Shown here one piece after another: positions 27,238-36,025 of a DNA stretch of 64,000 nucleotides. The DNA lies in assembly GCF_014697475.1 (NCBI RefSeq), contig NZ_JACJRV010000007.1, positions 155,395-219,394 on the forward strand, in the 5' to 3' direction. The DNA comes from Nostoc sp. FACHB-152 (GTDB lineage: Bacteria; Cyanobacteriota; Cyanobacteriia; Cyanobacteriales; Nostocaceae). Position 1 is the stretch's first letter, and the number at the start of each line of letters is the position of its first letter. A model generated the notes under the pieces. It was not told the DNA's origin. It ran no database searches and saw only the letters and a program-made list of their open reading frames with translations. The position numbers and the translations under genes were made by a program.

Positions 27238-27635
27238 TTATTTAAAGCAATCCTATTTGGTTTTTAAACTACTCGTGGGAATAGAGAATAGAGTGTAGAT
27301 TGGTTTGTCACTCCTAAACGGACTGCTATCTTCAACTTTCAAGAGTTTATAACGGTTCTCAATCATATTAGGTATATCCTAATCTCTAGCCTTTAGCCTC
27401 TAACCTCTAAAACGCTTTGAGGTTTAACAAATATTTTAGAATCTGCATTAAAATTTGGCTTACTTAACTTTTCTTAAGCTAAATCTTACGACACACTACA
27501 ATTTTTTTAGCATCAGATTAAAGGGAGGATAATTACAAGTTAAAGCAGGGATCATTCTCCTGGCAGAGAACGGATATGTATCCCTGAAACATACAGGTAG
27601 TGCAGGTAAGAACAACTTACCGCAGGAGAGGTTGT
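27238..27635 (+). promoter_or_regulatory. Leader region of the EF-G-like gene with a hairpin at the ribosome site
   Basis: 398 bp without a gene. GGTAAG-AACAA-CTTACC (27605-27621) forms a perfect 6-bp hairpin that ends two bases before AGGAGAGG (27624-27631). Upstream GGATATGTATCC and GGGATC/ATCCC pairs could fold with it. The arrangement could tune translation of the GTPase gene. No known riboswitch class was recognised. Confidence 0.4.
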
Positions 27636-29675
27636 ATGAACGAAAAAGTAATGTCGGGTTCGCGGAACGTTGCAATTGTCGGCCCTTATTTAAGCGGAAA
27701 AACTACCTTACTAGAAAGCCTATTATTTGTGACTGGGGCGATTTCTCGCAAAGGCAGTGTGAAAGAAGGTAATACAGTCGGAGATAGTGCAGCAGAATCG
27801 CGCGATCGCCAAATGTCTGTAGAAGTGAGTGCAGCCAGCACCGACTATAACGGAACTCGCTTTACCTTTATTGACTGTCCAGGCAGCGTCGAATTTGCCC
27901 AAGAAACCTACAATGCTTTGATGGGAGTTGATGCAGCAATTGTAGTTTGCGAACCCACACGCGATCGCGTCCTCACGCTTGCTCCTCTATTTAAATTCCT
28001 AGACGATGGGGAAATTCCCCATCTTGTCTTTGTGAACAAAATGGATCGGGCAAATATTCATGTTTTAGAAACATTACACGCCCTCAAAGCAGTTTCTAGC
28101 CGTCCTTTGGTCGCGCACCAATACCCCATTATGCAAGGGGAACAACTCACTGGCTTTATTGATATGGTCAGCGAACAAGCCTATCAATATCATTCCGGTG
28201 CGCCAGCCGATCAAATACCTTTCCCCGAACATCTTAAAGAAGAAGAACATACAGCACGAGCCGAAATGCTCGAAGCTTTAGCCAATTTTGACGACCACTT
28301 ACTCGAAGAACTATTAGAAGATATTGAACCACCCCAAGAAGAAATTATTAAAGATTTAAAAATGGAATTAGGGGCAGATTTAGTAGTCCCCGTCTTCTTT
28401 GGTGTTGCAGAACAAGATTATGGCGTTAGACCTCTATTAGAAGCACTACTACGAGAAGCACCTGAACCCGAAATTACAGCAGAACGCCGCTTAAAAGGCA
28501 TAACCAACAAAGCACCTTTAGCTCAGGTATTAAAAACTTATTACACCCCTCAAGGTGGCAAACTTTCCCTCGTGCGCGTTTGGCAAGGCACATTAACCGA
28601 TGGTATCGTCCTCAACGGTGTGCGGGCGGGCGGACTTTATCGCCTTATGGGACAACAGCAGCAGTCTATAAATGAAGCTGTGGCTGGAGAAATAATTGCT
28701 TTAAGCCGAATGGAAGGTATTAAAACTGGCGATACCCTCTCTACACAATCAGCGAAGGAATTAGCAAAAGCAGAACAGTTAGAACCAGTCTATGCCTTAG
28801 CTATCACACCCGAAAAACGCAACGATGAAGTAAAACTCAGCAGTGCTATCACCAAGCTATTAGAAGAAGATTCATCTTTGGCTTGGGAACAACATGGCGA
28901 CACCCACGAAGTTATTCTTTGGGGTCAAGGTGAGATTCACTTGCAAGTCGCCCTAGACAGACTGCGCCGCAAATATAACTTGCCAATGACGACCCATCTA
29001 CCGCAAGTACCTTATAAAGAAACAATTCGTAAACCTGTAACCTCAGTACATGGGCGTTACAAACACCAAAGCGGTGGACATGGACAGTTTGGTGACGTTT
29101 TCTTGGATATCAAACCCCTACCACGTGGCGAAGGCTTCAACTTTAACGAAACTATTGTTGGTGGCGTAGTTCCCAGACAGTATATTCCTGGCGTAGAAAT
29201 AGGTGTACGGGAATTTCTCGCGCACGGGCCTTTAGGCTTCCCAGTTGTGGATGTAGCGGTGACACTCACCAACGGTTCTTATCACAACGTTGATAGTTCT
29301 GAACAAGCCTTTAAACAAGCTGCACGTTTAGCAATGCAAACAGGGATATTCCAAGCACAACCCACCCTGTTAGAACCAATTTTGCGGGTGCGAGTCACAA
29401 CACCAAGCGAATTTACAGCTAAAGTGCTGCAACTGCTGAGTGGTAGACGGGGACAAATTCTCGGTTATGAGGGCAGACAAGATTGGCAAGGTTGGGATAA
29501 TATTTCTGCCTACTTGCCGCAAGCAGAGATGCAGAATTTTATTGTAGAGTTGCGATCGCTCACATTAGGTGTTGGTTCCTTCCATTGGGAATATGACCAT
29601 CTCCAAGAAGTACCAGAAAAACTTGCCGAGCGTATTTTGACTACCAATAATGGCAACGGTAACGGTCAGAAATAA
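27636..29675 (+). CDS. Elongation factor G-like GTPase (EF-G paralogue)
   Basis: 679 residues from the ATG at 27636 with AGGAGAGG upstream. G1 is GPYLSGKTT (16-24), G3 DCPGS and G4 NKMD; domains II-V follow (RGEGFNFNETIVGG, GFPVVDVAVTL). It is a divergent paralogue of EF-G rather than the main translation factor: G1 lacks the usual AHIDAGKTT and the C-terminal half matches EF-G only loosely. Such FusA2-like proteins may act on ribosomes under stress; the role here is unknown. Monocistronic. Confidence 0.87.
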   Translation: MNEKVMSGSRNVAIVGPYLSGKTTLLESLLFVTGAISRKGSVKEGNTVGDSAAESRDRQMSVEVSAASTDYNGTRFTFIDCPGSVEFAQETYNALMGVDAAIVVCEPTRDRVLTLAPLFKFLDDGEIPHLVFVNKMDRANIHVLETLHALKAVSSRPLVAHQYPIMQGEQLTGFIDMVSEQAYQYHSGAPADQIPFPEHLKEEEHTARAEMLEALANFDDHLLEELLEDIEPPQEEIIKDLKMELGADLVVPVFFGVAEQDYGVRPLLEALLREAPEPEITAERRLKGITNKAPLAQVLKTYYTPQGGKLSLVRVWQGTLTDGIVLNGVRAGGLYRLMGQQQQSINEAVAGEIIALSRMEGIKTGDTLSTQSAKELAKAEQLEPVYALAITPEKRNDEVKLSSAITKLLEEDSSLAWEQHGDTHEVILWGQGEIHLQVALDRLRRKYNLPMTTHLPQVPYKETIRKPVTSVHGRYKHQSGGHGQFGDVFLDIKPLPRGEGFNFNETIVGGVVPRQYIPGVEIGVREFLAHGPLGFPVVDVAVTLTNGSYHNVDSSEQAFKQAARLAMQTGIFQAQPTLLEPILRVRVTTPSEFTAKVLQLLSGRRGQILGYEGRQDWQGWDNISAYLPQAEMQNFIVELRSLTLGVGSFHWEYDHLQEVPEKLAERILTTNNGNGNGQK

Positions 29676-29692
29676 GACATTCTCCTACATAT

Positions 29693-29717
29693 AGAGACGT
29701 AGCAATGCTACGTCTCT
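29693..29717 (+). terminator. Hairpin repeat, likely terminator
   Basis: AGAGACGTAGC / GCTACGTCTCT, 11-bp perfect stem with a 3-nt loop, between the EF-G-like gene and the convergent pentapeptide gene. The same hairpin sequence type is a frequent dispersed repeat in cyanobacteria. It lacks a long T-run. Confidence 0.6.
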
Positions 29718-29733
29718 ACCAACCAATTTGTGA

Positions 29734-30174
29734 TCATTCCTCTCCACCACCAACACCAAGATTAATATCAAACCCATCAGCACCATTAATATTAGTGCCA
29801 ATCATCACCGCACCATCAACTTGAACGTTATATAACTTCGCATCGCTCAAATTAGCATTGGTCAGATTAGCGTTATCAAAACTAGCACCAGTGGCGAATG
29901 CTGCTTGAAGATTAGCTGACTGTAAATTTGCACCGCTTAAATCAGCCCCTTCTAAGTTCGCCCCTTCTAAATTTGCACCTTTTAAATTCGCATTCCGCAA
30001 ATCCACACCTATCAGGTGAGCATTTTTGAGATTTGCACCTGCTAAATTACAGCCAGAACATTCTCTAGTTTCCTGCAAGCGTCGCACCAAATTGTGATTT
30101 TCTGCTTTGACGGGACTAATAGTGGCTAAAGAAAGTGTACTTAAAGCTGCGGCTGTCAAAAATATCGCTTTCAT
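29734..30174 (-). CDS. Secreted pentapeptide-repeat protein
   Basis: 146 residues. Signal peptide (VKAEN near residue 24), then a Cys pair (ECSGC) and about 15 A(N/D)LxX repeats (LAGANLKNAHLIGVDLRNAN...) that build a right-handed square beta-helix. The tail is acidic and Gly-rich. Cyanobacteria have dozens of such proteins; most, including this one, have no known role. Confidence 0.88.
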   Translation of the reverse strand: MKAIFLTAAALSTLSLATISPVKAENHNLVRRLQETRECSGCNLAGANLKNAHLIGVDLRNANLKGANLEGANLEGADLSGANLQSANLQAAFATGASFDNANLTNANLSDAKLYNVQVDGAVMIGTNINGADGFDINLGVGGGEE

Positions 30175-30596
30175 AATTATTGGCTTCTGAAGGTATCAGA
30201 AGAGGTGAACTACTTATTTGCTACTACTCCATTGTCTTCAATTCCAGAATTCTCACCTCGGACTATAGGTATAAATTTTAAGGTCAAATTCTCAGTGGAG
30301 TACTATTACTTAAGCCGTAGCAAAGTTCACCAATTTGTTATTAATATCCTTTTGACTGTAGCCAGTTGCGTAAAGCAACAGATCATGTTCTCTTTTAACA
30401 GTATGTAATTATCAATTTGTTAACAGCTATAACCCTGCACATTTAGTCCAAGTCTGAGATTAATAACTCTCAAGTTAGATGTTTTTTAGTTTTTAAGTAT
30501 TTATAACTATTGCATCTTTCTTAAATCAGAATTATTCTGATTTACATCAGTAAAATTTTATTAACCGTCCCCACATCAACCGCTTACGAGGTAAAT
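30175..30596. other. 422-bp divergent intergenic region, no gene seen
   Basis: Separates the pentapeptide gene from the peroxiredoxin gene, so it should carry both promoters. AT-rich, with no repeat or conserved motif recognised. Confidence 0.4.
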
Positions 30597-31142
30597 ATGG
30601 TTATTCAAAGAGTTCCCAACGTTGTATTCAAAACCCGTGTTCGTGATGAGTCTATACCAGGGCCAAATCCTTACCGTTGGCAAGACCTCACCACTCAAGA
30701 TATTTTTAGTGGTAAGCGTATTGTAGTTTTCTCGTTACCTGGGGCTTTTACTCCTACCTGCTCTACCTCGCACTTGCCACGCTACGAAGAACTATATGAT
30801 GAATTTAAAGCTTTAGGCATTGATCAAATAATTTGTATATCTGTAAATGATGCCTTTGTGATGTTCCAATGGGGTAAGCAGCAAGGCGCGAAAAATGTAT
30901 TCTTGCTTCCCGATGGTAATGGCGAGTTCACCCGCAAAATGGGTATGCTAGTTGATAAGTCCAATTTAGGTTTTGGAATGCGCTCTTGGCGTTACTCAAT
31001 GGTGGTTGATGACTGCAAAATTGAAAAGTTTTTCATTGAGGAAGGCCACATAGACAATTGCCCTACCGATCCGTTTGAAGTTTCCGATGCAGATACAATG
31101 CTGGCTTACTTAAAAGCAGCTAAGAAACCTGTTGGTGTGTAA
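30597..31142 (+). CDS. Type II peroxiredoxin
   Basis: 181 residues. The peroxidatic cysteine is Cys55 in [13 protein letters not shown], the Prx5/type II signature. GAGGT stands 6 nt before the ATG. It reduces hydrogen peroxide and alkyl peroxides using thiols. The next gene, 93 bp on, encodes glutathione reductase, so glutathione is a likely reductant. A glutaredoxin domain, fused in some homologues, is absent. Confidence 0.92.
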   Translation: MVIQRVPNVVFKTRVRDESIPGPNPYRWQDLTTQDIFSGKRIVVFSLPGAFTPTCSTSHLPRYEELYDEFKALGIDQIICISVNDAFVMFQWGKQQGAKNVFLLPDGNGEFTRKMGMLVDKSNLGFGMRSWRYSMVVDDCKIEKFFIEEGHIDNCPTDPFEVSDADTMLAYLKAAKKPVGV

Positions 31143-31161
31143 CTAGATAATTCGTAATTGA

Positions 31162-31207
31162 TAATACGTAATTCGTAATTGTGAGTTTAATTACGAATTA
31201 CGTATTA
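31162..31207. repeat. 19-bp perfect inverted repeat between prx and gor
   Basis: TAATACGTAATTCGTAATT (31162-31180) and its exact complement (31189-31207) flank an 8-nt loop. It follows the peroxiredoxin stop by 19 bp and ends 28 bp before gor. AT-rich with no T-run, so it may be an mRNA-processing or partial attenuation element, or a short repeat related to the ATTACG repeats of Nostocales. Confidence 0.8.
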
Positions 31208-31235
31208 CGCATTAGTAATTCTTCATGAGGGATAC

Positions 31236-32588
31236 ATGACCTACGATTTTGACTTATTCGTGATTGGGGCAGGTTCTGGAGGAATAGCCACCGCCAGACG
31301 GGCCGCAGAATATGGTGCGAAAGTTGGCATTGCCGAGTTCGACCGTCTAGGTGGAACCTGTGTCAATCGTGGCTGTGTCCCGAAAAAATTGATGGTCTAT
31401 GCCTCTCATTTTCCTGATTTGTTTGAAGAAGCGCAAGGTTATGGCTGGAGTCCAGTCGAGAGTTCTATAGATTGGGAAAAGATGATTACGGCGGTTAACA
31501 ATGAAGTGAATCGCCTCAATGGTATTTACCAACGGATGTTGGATAATTCTAAGGTTGAGGTTTTGCAGGGATACGGCAAATTTATTGACCCACATACTAT
31601 TATGGTTGGGGAGCGTCAAATCACAGCAGATAAAGTACTAATTGCCGTTGGCGGGAAACCTTTCAAACCCAACATTTTAGGAATTGAACACGCCATCACT
31701 TCCGATGATATTTTTCACCTGAAAGAACAGCCCAAACGAATCGTAATTTTAGGAGGAGGTTACATTGGTTGCGAGTTTGCCTGCATCCTCAATGGGATGG
31801 GTACTGAAGTTACTCAGGTAATTCGTGGCGGTAGAATTTTACGTGGTTTTGATGAAGACATCCGCACCGAAATTCAGCAAGGAATGATTAACCACGGTAT
31901 TAAGATTCTCGATAACAGTGAACTAATTGCAATTGAGAAAAGTGCAGAAGGTGTAAAGGTTACTGTTAAAGAAAGTGGCGATAAAGTAGAGACAGTAGTT
32001 GCTGATGCTGTCAGTTTAGCTGCGGTTGGTCGCAAACCCAACACCCAAAACCTCGGCTTAGAAAACACTAATGTCAAGCATCGGGATGGGGCGATTCTTG
32101 TTGATCAGTATAGTCGCACCCATGAAGAAAATATCTTTGCGGTGGGAGATTGTACGAATAAAGTTAATCTTACCCCAGTAGCGATTAATGAAGGTCGGGC
32201 ATTGGCAGATACGGTATTTGGCAACAAGCCCCGCGTTATGAGTTATGAAAATATCCCTACAGCTGTCTTTACCACACCAGAAGCTGCAACTGTTGGTTTA
32301 ACTGAAGCCGAAGCTAGAGAGAAATATGGTGATGCGGTAAAAATTTATAAATCGCGCTTCCGCCCCATGTATTATACTCTGCCAGGAAAAGACGAAAAAA
32401 CGATGATGAAGCTGATAGTTGATCAGAATACTGATAAAGTCTTAGGCGCACACATGGTTGGTAGTAGTGCTGCCGAGATTATTCAGGGCGTGGCGATCGC
32501 TGTTAAGATGGGTGCTACCAAAGCTGATTTTGATGCCACTGTGGGTATCCATCCTAGTTCAGCTGAAGAATTTGTCACTATGCGCTAG
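31236..32588 (+). CDS. gor: Glutathione reductase
   Basis: 450 residues: FAD site GAGSGG (11-16), redox-active pair in GGTCVNRGCVPKK (Cys42, Cys47), NAD(P)-binding GGGYIGCEFA, and the C-terminal catalytic HPSSAEEF. It regenerates glutathione with NADPH. GAGGG precedes the ATG. Co-directional with the type II peroxiredoxin gene, making a peroxide-defence pair. Confidence 0.95.
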   Translation: MTYDFDLFVIGAGSGGIATARRAAEYGAKVGIAEFDRLGGTCVNRGCVPKKLMVYASHFPDLFEEAQGYGWSPVESSIDWEKMITAVNNEVNRLNGIYQRMLDNSKVEVLQGYGKFIDPHTIMVGERQITADKVLIAVGGKPFKPNILGIEHAITSDDIFHLKEQPKRIVILGGGYIGCEFACILNGMGTEVTQVIRGGRILRGFDEDIRTEIQQGMINHGIKILDNSELIAIEKSAEGVKVTVKESGDKVETVVADAVSLAAVGRKPNTQNLGLENTNVKHRDGAILVDQYSRTHEENIFAVGDCTNKVNLTPVAINEGRALADTVFGNKPRVMSYENIPTAVFTTPEAATVGLTEAEAREKYGDAVKIYKSRFRPMYYTLPGKDEKTMMKLIVDQNTDKVLGAHMVGSSAAEIIQGVAIAVKMGATKADFDATVGIHPSSAEEFVTMR

Positions 32589-32618
32589 AAGTGCTGTTTA
32601 ATACTGTTGTAATCTTCC

Positions 32619-32645
32619 AAAAGACATAGCTAGGCTATGTCTTTT
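32619..32645 (+). terminator. Rho-independent terminator of the prx-gor unit
   Basis: Perfect 12-bp stem AAAAGACATAGC / GCTATGTCTTTT with a TAG loop, followed by GTTTAT, 30 bp after the gor stop. Confidence 0.85.
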
Positions 32646-32822
32646 GTTTATATAACATTATTTGAATTTTATACCTTATATTCTGCATTTTTTCATTATT
32701 CTGTGCTGCTTTTATTTATTATTCTTTCTGATTGTGATACATCTATCTTCAGTGGGGTTAAACACTAAATACGTGTTTGTTAAGGTGACTAACAGTAATC
32801 ATCAAATACAAACAAATTCATC

Positions 32823-33314
32823 ATGACTTATACTCAAACTAGCGATCCCACAATTCGTGAATGTGTCCAATCATGGAGAAAATTAGATGTAGATGAACAA
32901 CTAGGTTTGTTCTGGTTCATCTACAAAGAAATGGGTAAAGATGTTACTCCAGCAGCACCTGCTGCTAGTACAGTTTCTCCAGAAATTGCCGAAGGTTTAT
33001 TTAATCAAGTCAAAGAATTAAGCCATGAAGAACAACTACAAATTCAGCGCGACTTGATTAATAAAGCAGATACTCAAATTGGTCGTGAATATGGTTCTTT
33101 GAGTGATACCACCAAGCTTCTATTTTGGTATCGCTTATCTCAAGGAATGGACAGCACTGTAATTATTCCTGTACCTGCTGGCTATCGTCTTTCCTCTGAA
33201 GCAGAACAAATTCTGAACAAGGTTAAAGAATTACCTTTTGAATTGCAAATCAATCTTTTCCGTGATTATGTTTCGCCAATGGGTGCTGAACCAAAAGGTG
33301 GTTCAGAAATTTAA
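32823..33314 (+). CDS. Helical carotenoid protein (OCP N-terminal-domain homologue)
   Basis: 163 residues, all helical, matching the N-terminal domain of the orange carotenoid protein and lacking its NTF2-like C-terminal domain. Two four-helix halves are seen (TIRECVQSWRKLDVDEQLGLFWFIYKEMG and TTKLLFWYRLSQGM...VIIPVPAGY). Such HCPs bind a ketocarotenoid and, depending on paralogue, quench singlet oxygen or phycobilisome excitation. Which HCP clade this is cannot be told here. Its neighbours are peroxide-defence genes. A strong terminator follows. Confidence 0.92.
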   Translation: MTYTQTSDPTIRECVQSWRKLDVDEQLGLFWFIYKEMGKDVTPAAPAASTVSPEIAEGLFNQVKELSHEEQLQIQRDLINKADTQIGREYGSLSDTTKLLFWYRLSQGMDSTVIIPVPAGYRLSSEAEQILNKVKELPFELQINLFRDYVSPMGAEPKGGSEI

Positions 33315-33369
33315 TAATTGACAGTTTTAACCACAGAATTGGTTATCAAGAATAAGCCTGAATTGTAAC

Positions 33370-33417
33370 AACCAATAAGCACAGAGTAAAAATAGCTTTA
33401 CTCTGTGCTTATTGGTT
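33370..33417 (+). terminator. Strong terminator of the HCP gene
   Basis: Perfect 21-bp stem (33370-33390 with 33397-33417), loop AATAGC. It stands 55 bp after the HCP stop. The last base pair abuts the foldback element that begins at 33417. Confidence 0.8.
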
Positions 33418-33655
33418 ATAGCAGGGGACAGGTGATAGGTGACAGAGTTAAAAGTCTTTGAGTGTCTAAGTTTTCTTGTCTACTGATGTCCTAACACTAC
33501 TGGCTATCGCTATACTTATTAAATTCTCAAGTTATAATACTTTTTCCTTATTGATTCCATCTATCTGATGTATGGCAATAGCCACTTTTGTTAGGACACA
33601 ATCTAGACAGCAAAAGACTTTTAACTCTGTCATCTATTACCTGTCTACTGCTATA
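33417..33655. mobile_element. MITE-like foldback element, 239 bp
   Basis: Ends TATAGCAG and CTGCTATA. Long imperfect inverted arms of nearly 100 bases each include GACAGAGTTAAAAGTCTTT (left) with its complement right, and inner TGTCCTAACA...TGGCTAT with its complement. A central unpaired part of about 55 bases lacks any coding frame. The structure is that of a miniature inverted-repeat element moved by a transposase elsewhere. No target duplication could be settled by eye. Confidence 0.7.
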
Positions 33656-33725
33656 TATTTAAAAAATATTGATTTATAAACTTAGTAAGTTATTTTAAAT
33701 AAAAGTTTTTGACTTTTGACTTCCC

Positions 33726-33775
33726 CGTTCGCATAGCGTCTCCGCAGGAGAAGAGGCTGACGCTGCTGTAATGAC
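33726..33775. repeat. Dispersed GC-rich repeat
   Basis: GTTCGCATAGCGTCTCCGCA and GGAGAAGAGGCTGACGCTGC in AT-rich surroundings, with CTCCGCAGGAG as a small palindrome. This is typical of short repeats between genes in Nostoc-like genomes. Confidence 0.55.
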
Positions 33776-33878
33776 ACCTCCGCATTTAGGAAACTTAAGC
33801 TCCTGATGGACGTTTATTATAAATGTAAGATTTAATCAAAGTATTCTGAAACGTCAGGACTGTTTTCCAAGAAACTAG

Positions 33879-34232
33879 ATGAATAAAATTATACTGAGTT
33901 TACTTTCAACCCCTATGCTGATTAGCTCTATTCTGTCTATGACAGCGATAGTTAATCAAGCACAAGCAATTGAGCCATTAGGAAACAAAACAGAAGACCG
34001 ATTATCTTGTATCCGCAACAAGCATAAGGTTGGTTTAGTGTGTGCTAGAGCTTCTGTATTAGCTCAACTACCTACTAAGCAGGCTGAGGTAGAGTTTTCT
34101 AACGATAACGTGCCGATGCTAGAGTTCACAGACCAAGAAAGCGATATGGCAATTCAGTTATTTGGTTGTGACTGTCCTGCTTGCATCAATTCTTTGCGTC
34201 AGATGAGTGGTGCTAGACCTTTAGTTTATTAG
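33879..34232 (+). CDS. Small secreted protein of unknown function, cysteine-containing
   Basis: 117 residues. Signal peptide (hydrophobic 4-28, AQA-I near 31), then a mature part with Cys in LSCIRN and LVCARA and a CDCPAC cluster near residues 99-104. Six or so cysteines suggest disulphides or metal binding after export. No family is recognised. A clear terminator follows. Confidence 0.65.
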   Translation: MNKIILSLLSTPMLISSILSMTAIVNQAQAIEPLGNKTEDRLSCIRNKHKVGLVCARASVLAQLPTKQAEVEFSNDNVPMLEFTDQESDMAIQLFGCDCPACINSLRQMSGARPLVY

Positions 34233-34286
34233 AATTTGAGTTACGAGCGATCGCTTAATTTTAGCTGTTCAGAAAAGCAACTTTTT

Positions 34287-34312
34287 AGAGGCACAATAAC
34301 TGTTGTGCCTCT
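34287..34312 (+). terminator. Rho-independent terminator
   Basis: AGAGGCACAA / TTGTGCCTCT, 10-bp perfect stem, 6-nt loop, then GTTTTAT. Ends the transcript of the small secreted protein gene. Confidence 0.82.
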
Positions 34313-34335
34313 GTTTTATCTCCTGTAGTCATTTA

Positions 34336-34881
34336 TTAGCAGCCAGCCCAAGTTATCCATTTATGAGATAGGCCTATGTGTAATACTCTGCCACTCATCT
34401 CATATTCAGTAATGATTGCTTTTCTTAAATCTGCGCCGCTAATTTCTGCCTCGTTGATGTTACTTGCAATCAAATTAGCTTTCTTAAGATTAGCCCCACT
34501 TAAGTCTGCACCACTCATTTCCGCTTCGCTGAGGTTTGCACTAGACAAATTTGCTAGTAATAAATTAGCTCCCCGCAAATCTGCGCGGCTGAGGTTGGTT
34601 CGCTCTAAGTTAGCTCTAATTAAGTCAGCACCTATTAAATTGACTTCACTCAAGTTCGCACCACTCAGGTTGGCTCTACTTATGTCTGCATCCGTCAGAT
34701 TTGCTCGGCTGAAGTTACATCCACTCAAGTTAGCATGGCTTAAATCTGCTCCACTTAAGTCAGCTTCAGCAAAGTTTGCGCCTCTCAAGTCAGTACCGCA
34801 AAGATTTATTTGATGCAGTTTTGCGCCAATAAAGTCTCGTTCTCCTGCTGCATATAGATTCAGGAGTTTTTGAGCATCCAT
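34336..34881 (-). CDS. Cytoplasmic pentapeptide-repeat protein
   Basis: 181 residues with about 25 A(N/D)LSX repeats from residue 30 to 155 and no signal peptide. A short N-terminal helix (QKLLNLYAAGERDFIGAKLHQ) is common in this cyanobacterial group. GAGGTG precedes the ATG. The fold is a beta-helix; function unknown. Confidence 0.87.
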   Translation of the reverse strand: MDAQKLLNLYAAGERDFIGAKLHQINLCGTDLRGANFAEADLSGADLSHANLSGCNFSRANLTDADISRANLSGANLSEVNLIGADLIRANLERTNLSRADLRGANLLLANLSSANLSEAEMSGADLSGANLKKANLIASNINEAEISGADLRKAIITEYEMSGRVLHIGLSHKWITWAGC

Positions 34882-35739
34882 ATTTTCACCTCACCATGTC
34901 TTATAGATATGTAATTCTGTTTATGAATAACACTACCCAAGCCACACCACAGACTTTTTTGTGATTTGCTAGCAACCGAAATCCTAAGAAAAACTTGTAT
35001 TTGTATTGTGCTATGATTTATCCTATTTGCAACAACTTCTTCACGGAAATATACTTAACGTTCTCATCATTACTAATTAAGTACCATAACTTAATACATT
35101 CTGATTTCTTGATTAGTAAACAGAAAGCAATTACACAATTGTTGATTTAATTAGAAAAAACTTATTTATAAAATTAATTTTATTTATCAATATAGAAATC
35201 CGGTTTGATTAATGAACAGACTTGTGTAGTTAGGTAATAGGCAGTAGGCAACAGTAAAGAAGGCAGATAACAATATACTGATTTTTTTCAAAAATCAAAG
35301 CTGAGTCCTATATTAATATTGCAATTATTAGTGATGGCTATGCAGTAAAATAGAGATTTAAATTTTCATAAGACAATTAACTTGGTTATCAAAAGATTAA
35401 ATCAGGTTAACAGTCGGTTATTATTTTTTACATTCATGGGTAACGTGAGATGATTTGATAATAAATAGTCAACATAATTTCCTCTAGAATTTCAAGCGAT
35501 CGCCCAAACCAATATTTAAGCGATCGCTCTTCATTTTTATGAGACAACTTGCAAAAATTTAGTTAGCTATTTGGTGTATTTTAACGGTAAATTATAATTT
35601 ACTAAATAAAGACAGTTAGATACACATCTAATTTTAAATTTCAACTTTGTGCTTCATGCGTATGAAGTGTTAAGTTTAAAAAATCTATCAAATCTAGAGA
35701 TTTTTAGTAGCTTTTATCCAGGAATTGTGAGTGAAACCC
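34882..35739. other. 858-bp AT-rich region without a recognisable gene
   Basis: Contains two HIP1 sites about 30 bp apart (near 35500), STRR-like GGTAATAGGCAGTAGGC (from 35233) and the small hairpin CTTCAT-GCGT-ATGAAG (near 35652). No coding frame or RNA family was recognised. Confidence 0.4.
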
Positions 35740-35769
35740 AAAAAAAGCCCCCCGGTAGTTAGCCGAGGG
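35740..35769 (-). terminator. Rho-independent terminator facing the minus strand
   Basis: On the minus strand CCCTCGG-CTAACTA-CCGGGGG (one G-T pair) followed by GCTTTTTTT. It lies 44 bp beyond the stop of the small gene at 35813, which supports that gene being transcribed. Confidence 0.8.
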
Positions 35770-35812
35770 ATTCTGCAAGTCGGTAATTGTCGCACAAAGA
35801 CATTAGCGAGTA

Positions 35813-36025
35813 TCACCATACCAATTTCCGGCTAATGAAATCTGCCAAAATGCCAAATCGATACTGGCCATAAAACTGCTGAATACATAGAGAGAACTGG
35901 TCAGTACCTTCACTCTCAAAATACGTTCCTCGTTGGTGTTGACTATCTAGAGGCAGATATTTAACAATCAACCTGCAACGACGATTAGAATTTAAGTAAA
36001 GAAATATTGCGTAGCTTACGGGCAT
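35813..36025 (-). CDS. Small conserved-looking protein, 70 residues, unknown
   Basis: MPVSYAIFLYLNSNRRC... ending FISRKLVW. Balanced composition, cyanobacterial codon use, and a good terminator just downstream argue for a real gene. Its ATG shares the bases CATG with the ATG of the divergent chlH-type gene, an unusual overlap of start codons. No ribosome site is visible. Family not recognised; no motif assignable. Confidence 0.55.
   Translation of the reverse strand: MPVSYAIFLYLNSNRRCRLIVKYLPLDSQHQRGTYFESEGTDQFSLCIQQFYGQYRFGILADFISRKLVW

Noticed and set aside
34376..34813. 145-residue plus-strand frame opposite the pentapeptide gene
   Set aside because: Long antisense frames arise from the regular repeats of pentapeptide genes.
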